Origin: Pseudomonadota bacterium
GTDB taxonomy: Bacteria > Pseudomonadota > Alphaproteobacteria > Sphingomonadales > Sphingomonadaceae
DNA: 10,523 nucleotides
NCBI GenBank assembly: GCA_023445495.1
Contig: JAEXLC010000272.1
Span: 1 to 10,523 of the forward strand
Reading direction: 5' to 3'
Part shown: piece by piece, positions 8,824-10,523 of the stretch
How the letters are laid out: each line of letters begins with the position of its first letter
Position numbering within the stretch: the first letter of the stretch is position 1
The notes under the pieces: generated by a model
The model's database searches: none
The model's input: only the letters and a program-made list of their open reading frames with translations
Told to the model about the DNA's origin: nothing
Made by a program: the position numbers and the translations under genes

Positions 8824-10205
8824 GCGAAGGCACCGTCCGCCACGAACGCTGGTTCCGCGCGGTTTGGCGCTGGCATTTCTATGCCGGGCTGTTCTGCCTG
8901 CCCTTCATCCTGTGGCTCTCGGTGACCGGCGGCATCTACCTGTTCAAGCCGCAGATCGAGGGCTGGCTCTACGCGCCCTATACCGATGTCGCAGCGCCCG
9001 GCGCGTCGATGCTCGCGCCGGAGAAGATCGTCGCGGCGGGGACGGCGGCGGTGCCCGGATCGGTGCTGCACAAATATGTCCTGCCCGAAGCGCCCGGCGA
9101 CGCCGTCCAGCTGCTCGTCGGCTCCGGTGCGGAGGAAACGCGCGTCTGGGTGCATCCCCAGACCGGCCAAGTGCTCAAGGCCGTGGCCGAGGAGGATCGC
9201 TTCATGCGCGTGATCTTCCGCCTGCACGGCGAGCTGCTTGCCGGCAAATGGGGCTCGGCGCTGGTCGAGATCGCCGCCTGCTGGACGATCGTGATGCTCC
9301 TCACCGGCCTGTTCCTCTGGTGGCCGCGCGGCCGCAAGGGCAAGGGGTTTGGCGGCATCCTCTGGCCGCGCCTGACGGGTGGCAAGCGCATCTTCTGGCG
9401 CGACATGCACGCGGTGATCGGGCTGTGGGTGTCGCTCGGCGCGCTCTTCCTGATCGTCTCCGGCCTGCCCTGGGCGAAGAACTGGGGCGACTATCTCAAG
9501 CAGGTCCGCGTGGTGACCGGCACCGCCGCCGTCCGCCAGGACTGGTCCGCCGGCGCCGAAGCCGATGCGGCGGCGCGCGCCGATCTCGACAAGGGCGTCC
9601 GCGCGATGCTCGACGAGCATGCCGAGCATCACGGCATGACCATGGCGCATGTCGCGCCCAAGGGGCCCGCGCTCGACCGGGTGGTGGCCAGGGCGATGAC
9701 GCTCGGCCTCGCCGCCCCCGCCGAAGTCAGCCCGCCGACCAGGGTGGGCGGCCGCTGGCTGGTCCAGTCCCAGGCCGAGGACCGCACCCGCCGCGTCTCG
9801 GTCGAGATCGGCGACGACGGCGCGGTGATCGGCGCGCAGGGCTATGGCGACCGCCACTGGATCGATCGCGCGGTCGGCTTCGGCGTCGCGGTGCACGAAG
9901 GCGCCTGGCTGGGACTGCTCAACCAGCTGGTCAATCTGCTCGTCCTGGTCGGGCTGGTGCTGCTGGCGATCTCGAGCGCGGTGCTGTGGTGGCGCCGCCG
10001 CCCGCAGGGCAGCTTGGGCGCCCCCGCGCCCAAGGATCCGCTCCGCCACAGCTGGGCGCTGGTGGGGCTCACGGTCCTGCTCGGCATGCTGATGCCCCTG
10101 TTCGGCATCACCCTCGCCCTGGCAGTCGCCTTCGATCAGGCCGCCCGGCGAATCGCCCCGCGGACGGCCGGCTGGCTCGGCCTCCGACGCCTCTCCAAAT
10201 TGTAA
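8820..10205 (+). CDS. PepSY-family inner-membrane protein (putative metal or ferrisiderophore reductase)
   Basis: The 461-residue protein resembles the PepSY-associated membrane family (PiuB/FoxB-like), members of which sit beside TonB receptors and are thought to reduce or release metal from siderophores at the inner membrane. Hydrophobic segments lie at about 20-42, 143-165, 198-220, 363-387 and 412-435. Arg/Lys-rich turns (RGRKGKG, WWRRRP) place the loops 47-140 and 221-362 in the periplasm. Histidines near membrane edges (H19, H136 in RLHGE, H197 in DMHAVIG, H359 in VHEGAW) could bind heme. A His/Met cluster (H267, H270, H271, M273, M275, H277) lies in the second periplasmic loop. I chose the GTG at 8820 because it makes a GTGA overlap with the receptor stop and has GGGTGG five bases upstream. 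A GTG at 8811 is the alternative and adds three residues. Confidence 0.88.
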   Translation: MSEGTVRHERWFRAVWRWHFYAGLFCLPFILWLSVTGGIYLFKPQIEGWLYAPYTDVAAPGASMLAPEKIVAAGTAAVPGSVLHKYVLPEAPGDAVQLLVGSGAEETRVWVHPQTGQVLKAVAEEDRFMRVIFRLHGELLAGKWGSALVEIAACWTIVMLLTGLFLWWPRGRKGKGFGGILWPRLTGGKRIFWRDMHAVIGLWVSLGALFLIVSGLPWAKNWGDYLKQVRVVTGTAAVRQDWSAGAEADAAARADLDKGVRAMLDEHAEHHGMTMAHVAPKGPALDRVVARAMTLGLAAPAEVSPPTRVGGRWLVQSQAEDRTRRVSVEIGDDGAVIGAQGYGDRHWIDRAVGFGVAVHEGAWLGLLNQLVNLLVLVGLVLLAISSAVLWWRRRPQGSLGAPAPKDPLRHSWALVGLTVLLGMLMPLFGITLALAVAFDQAARRIAPRTAGWLGLRRLSKL

Positions 10206-10244
10206 CCTTCCCGACACGGCCGGGACACGTGCAATCCGGCAAAA

Positions 10245-10280
10245 CCTGTCTCACGGTCGGCGAGCGGCCGGTGAAACAGG
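10245..10280 (+). promoter_or_regulatory. Hairpin partly covering the small-gene RBS
   Basis: CCTGTCTCAC (10245-10254) pairs with GTGAAACAGG (10271-10280) over 10 bp with one mismatch, around a 16-base GC-rich loop. The end of the right arm contains the first AGG of the AGGAGG ribosome-binding site of the small gene at 10291, so this arm could limit its translation. A smaller 5-bp hairpin (TCCCG/CGGGA, 10209-10225) lies just after the PepSY stop. I found no clear promoter between 10206 and 10290. Confidence 0.45.
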
Positions 10281-10290
10281 AGGCCTGAGG

Positions 10291-10416
10291 ATGTCCAATC
10301 CCCGCATCGCAATCGCGCTTCTGGCGCTGGCCACGCTCGTCTCCGGCTCAGCTGCATGGTCGACCGCCGATGCACGGCTGTCGAACCACACCCCACGGGT
10401 CGCAACCAGGAACTGA
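10291..10416 (+). CDS. Small exported or membrane peptide, 41 aa, unknown
   Basis: A 41-codon reading frame starts at ATG 7 bases after a perfect AGGAGG (10278-10283) and ends at TGA 10414-10416. The peptide has a short positive N-terminus (MSNPR), a hydrophobic core IAIALLALATLVSG at residues 6-19, possible signal-peptidase sites after SAA (residue 22) or ADA (residue 28), and a polar basic tail ending HTPRVATRN. If cleaved, only about 13-19 residues remain. I do not recognise a family. It begins 85 bases after the PepSY gene, so it may be the operon's fourth gene or a separate unit. Alternatives are a single-pass membrane peptide, a type I toxin-like peptide or a leader peptide; it has no run of one amino acid's codons that would mark a classical attenuator leader. 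Confidence 0.6.
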   Translation: MSNPRIAIALLALATLVSGSAAWSTADARLSNHTPRVATRN

Positions 10417-10427
10417 GCAACCGCTCC

Positions 10428-10459
10428 GGCATCGCCCTTCTCCCTGTACCGGCGATGCC
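10428..10459 (+). terminator. First of two tandem hairpins after small gene
   Basis: GGCATCGCC and GGCGATGCC form a perfect 9-bp stem with a 14-base pyrimidine-rich loop, starting 12 bases after the small gene's stop. No T-run follows; the next hairpin starts two bases later. It is likely part of a transcript 3' end or a structured RNA. Confidence 0.5.
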
Positions 10460-10460
10460 A

Positions 10461-10495
10461 GCGGGTGCGGGCAACCCTCTTCAGCCCGCACCCGC
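10461..10495 (+). terminator. Second tandem hairpin, 12-bp perfect stem
   Basis: GCGGGTGCGGGC and GCCCGCACCCGC form a perfect 12-bp GC-rich stem around an 11-base loop. This is the most stable simple hairpin in the window. It is followed by AATACCTG, not a T-run, so a strict Rho-independent terminator is not shown. The last 28 bases of the window (10496-10523) contain nothing I can identify. Confidence 0.55.
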
Positions 10496-10523
10496 AATAC
10501 CTGAACGGCCGGCGCGCCTCCCC

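Noticed and set aside
8778..10217. 479-codon open frame on the minus strand opposite the PepSY gene
   Set aside because: Low-complexity His/Arg/Glu/Ala composition and no family match; it mirrors the real plus-strand gene.
10204..10226. CueR-like site (ACCTTCC) after the PepSY gene
   Set aside because: Only the left half resembles a CueR site; the expected GGAAGGT half is missing, so no copper operator is claimed.
10136..10474. 112-codon minus-strand frame at the right end
   Set aside because: Arginine-rich with no motif; it overlaps the PepSY end and a small plus-strand gene that has a perfect ribosome-binding site.

Overview
This GC-rich window (coding frames dominated by G/C in third positions) reads as alphaproteobacterial chromosome, most likely from a sphingomonad such as Sphingomonas. 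The assignment rests on codon bias, the hut gene arrangement with a deformylase-type HutG, the hairpin-dimer intergenic repeats and the DUF2946 / TonB receptor / PepSY cluster. No phage, insertion sequence, CRISPR array, tRNA or rRNA was seen.

Region 1 (1-5315) is a histidine-utilisation operon, hutI-hutH-hutG-hutU, on the plus strand. All three gene junctions are 4-base ATGA stop/start overlaps. A perfect 16-base palindrome at 93-108 carries the core GTCTAGAC, which fits the GntR/HutC operator pattern GT-N-TA-N-AC, and lies inside a candidate promoter. HutH turns histidine into urocanate, HutU makes imidazolonepropionate, HutI makes formiminoglutamate, and HutG hydrolyses N-formylglutamate to glutamate and formate. 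The connecting enzyme, formiminoglutamate deiminase (HutF), and the regulator HutC are not in the window.

Region 2 (5316-5497) is a convergent gap full of hairpins. It ends in a double-hairpin repeat with the same design as one at 1-80, so two such elements bracket the hut operon. On the minus strand, 5498-5989 encodes a one-domain asparaginase-like protein of 163 residues that lacks the usual C-terminal domain and the usual catalytic lysine.

Region 3 (6109-10205) is a plus-strand envelope operon: a small DUF2946-like membrane protein, an outer-membrane TonB-dependent receptor and an inner-membrane PepSY-family protein. Together they look like a metal or metal-chelate uptake and reduction module. 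Substrate is not settled: PepSY partners suggest ferric siderophore, while DUF2946 and a periplasmic His/Met cluster suggest copper. A 9-bp hairpin spans the DUF2946 stop codon and the receptor's ribosome-binding site, which points to translational coupling.

Region 4 (10206-10523) holds a 41-codon gene with a perfect AGGAGG ribosome-binding site and a signal-peptide-like sequence. Its ribosome-binding site is partly paired in an upstream hairpin, and two tandem perfect hairpins follow its stop. It is the least explained item in the window.
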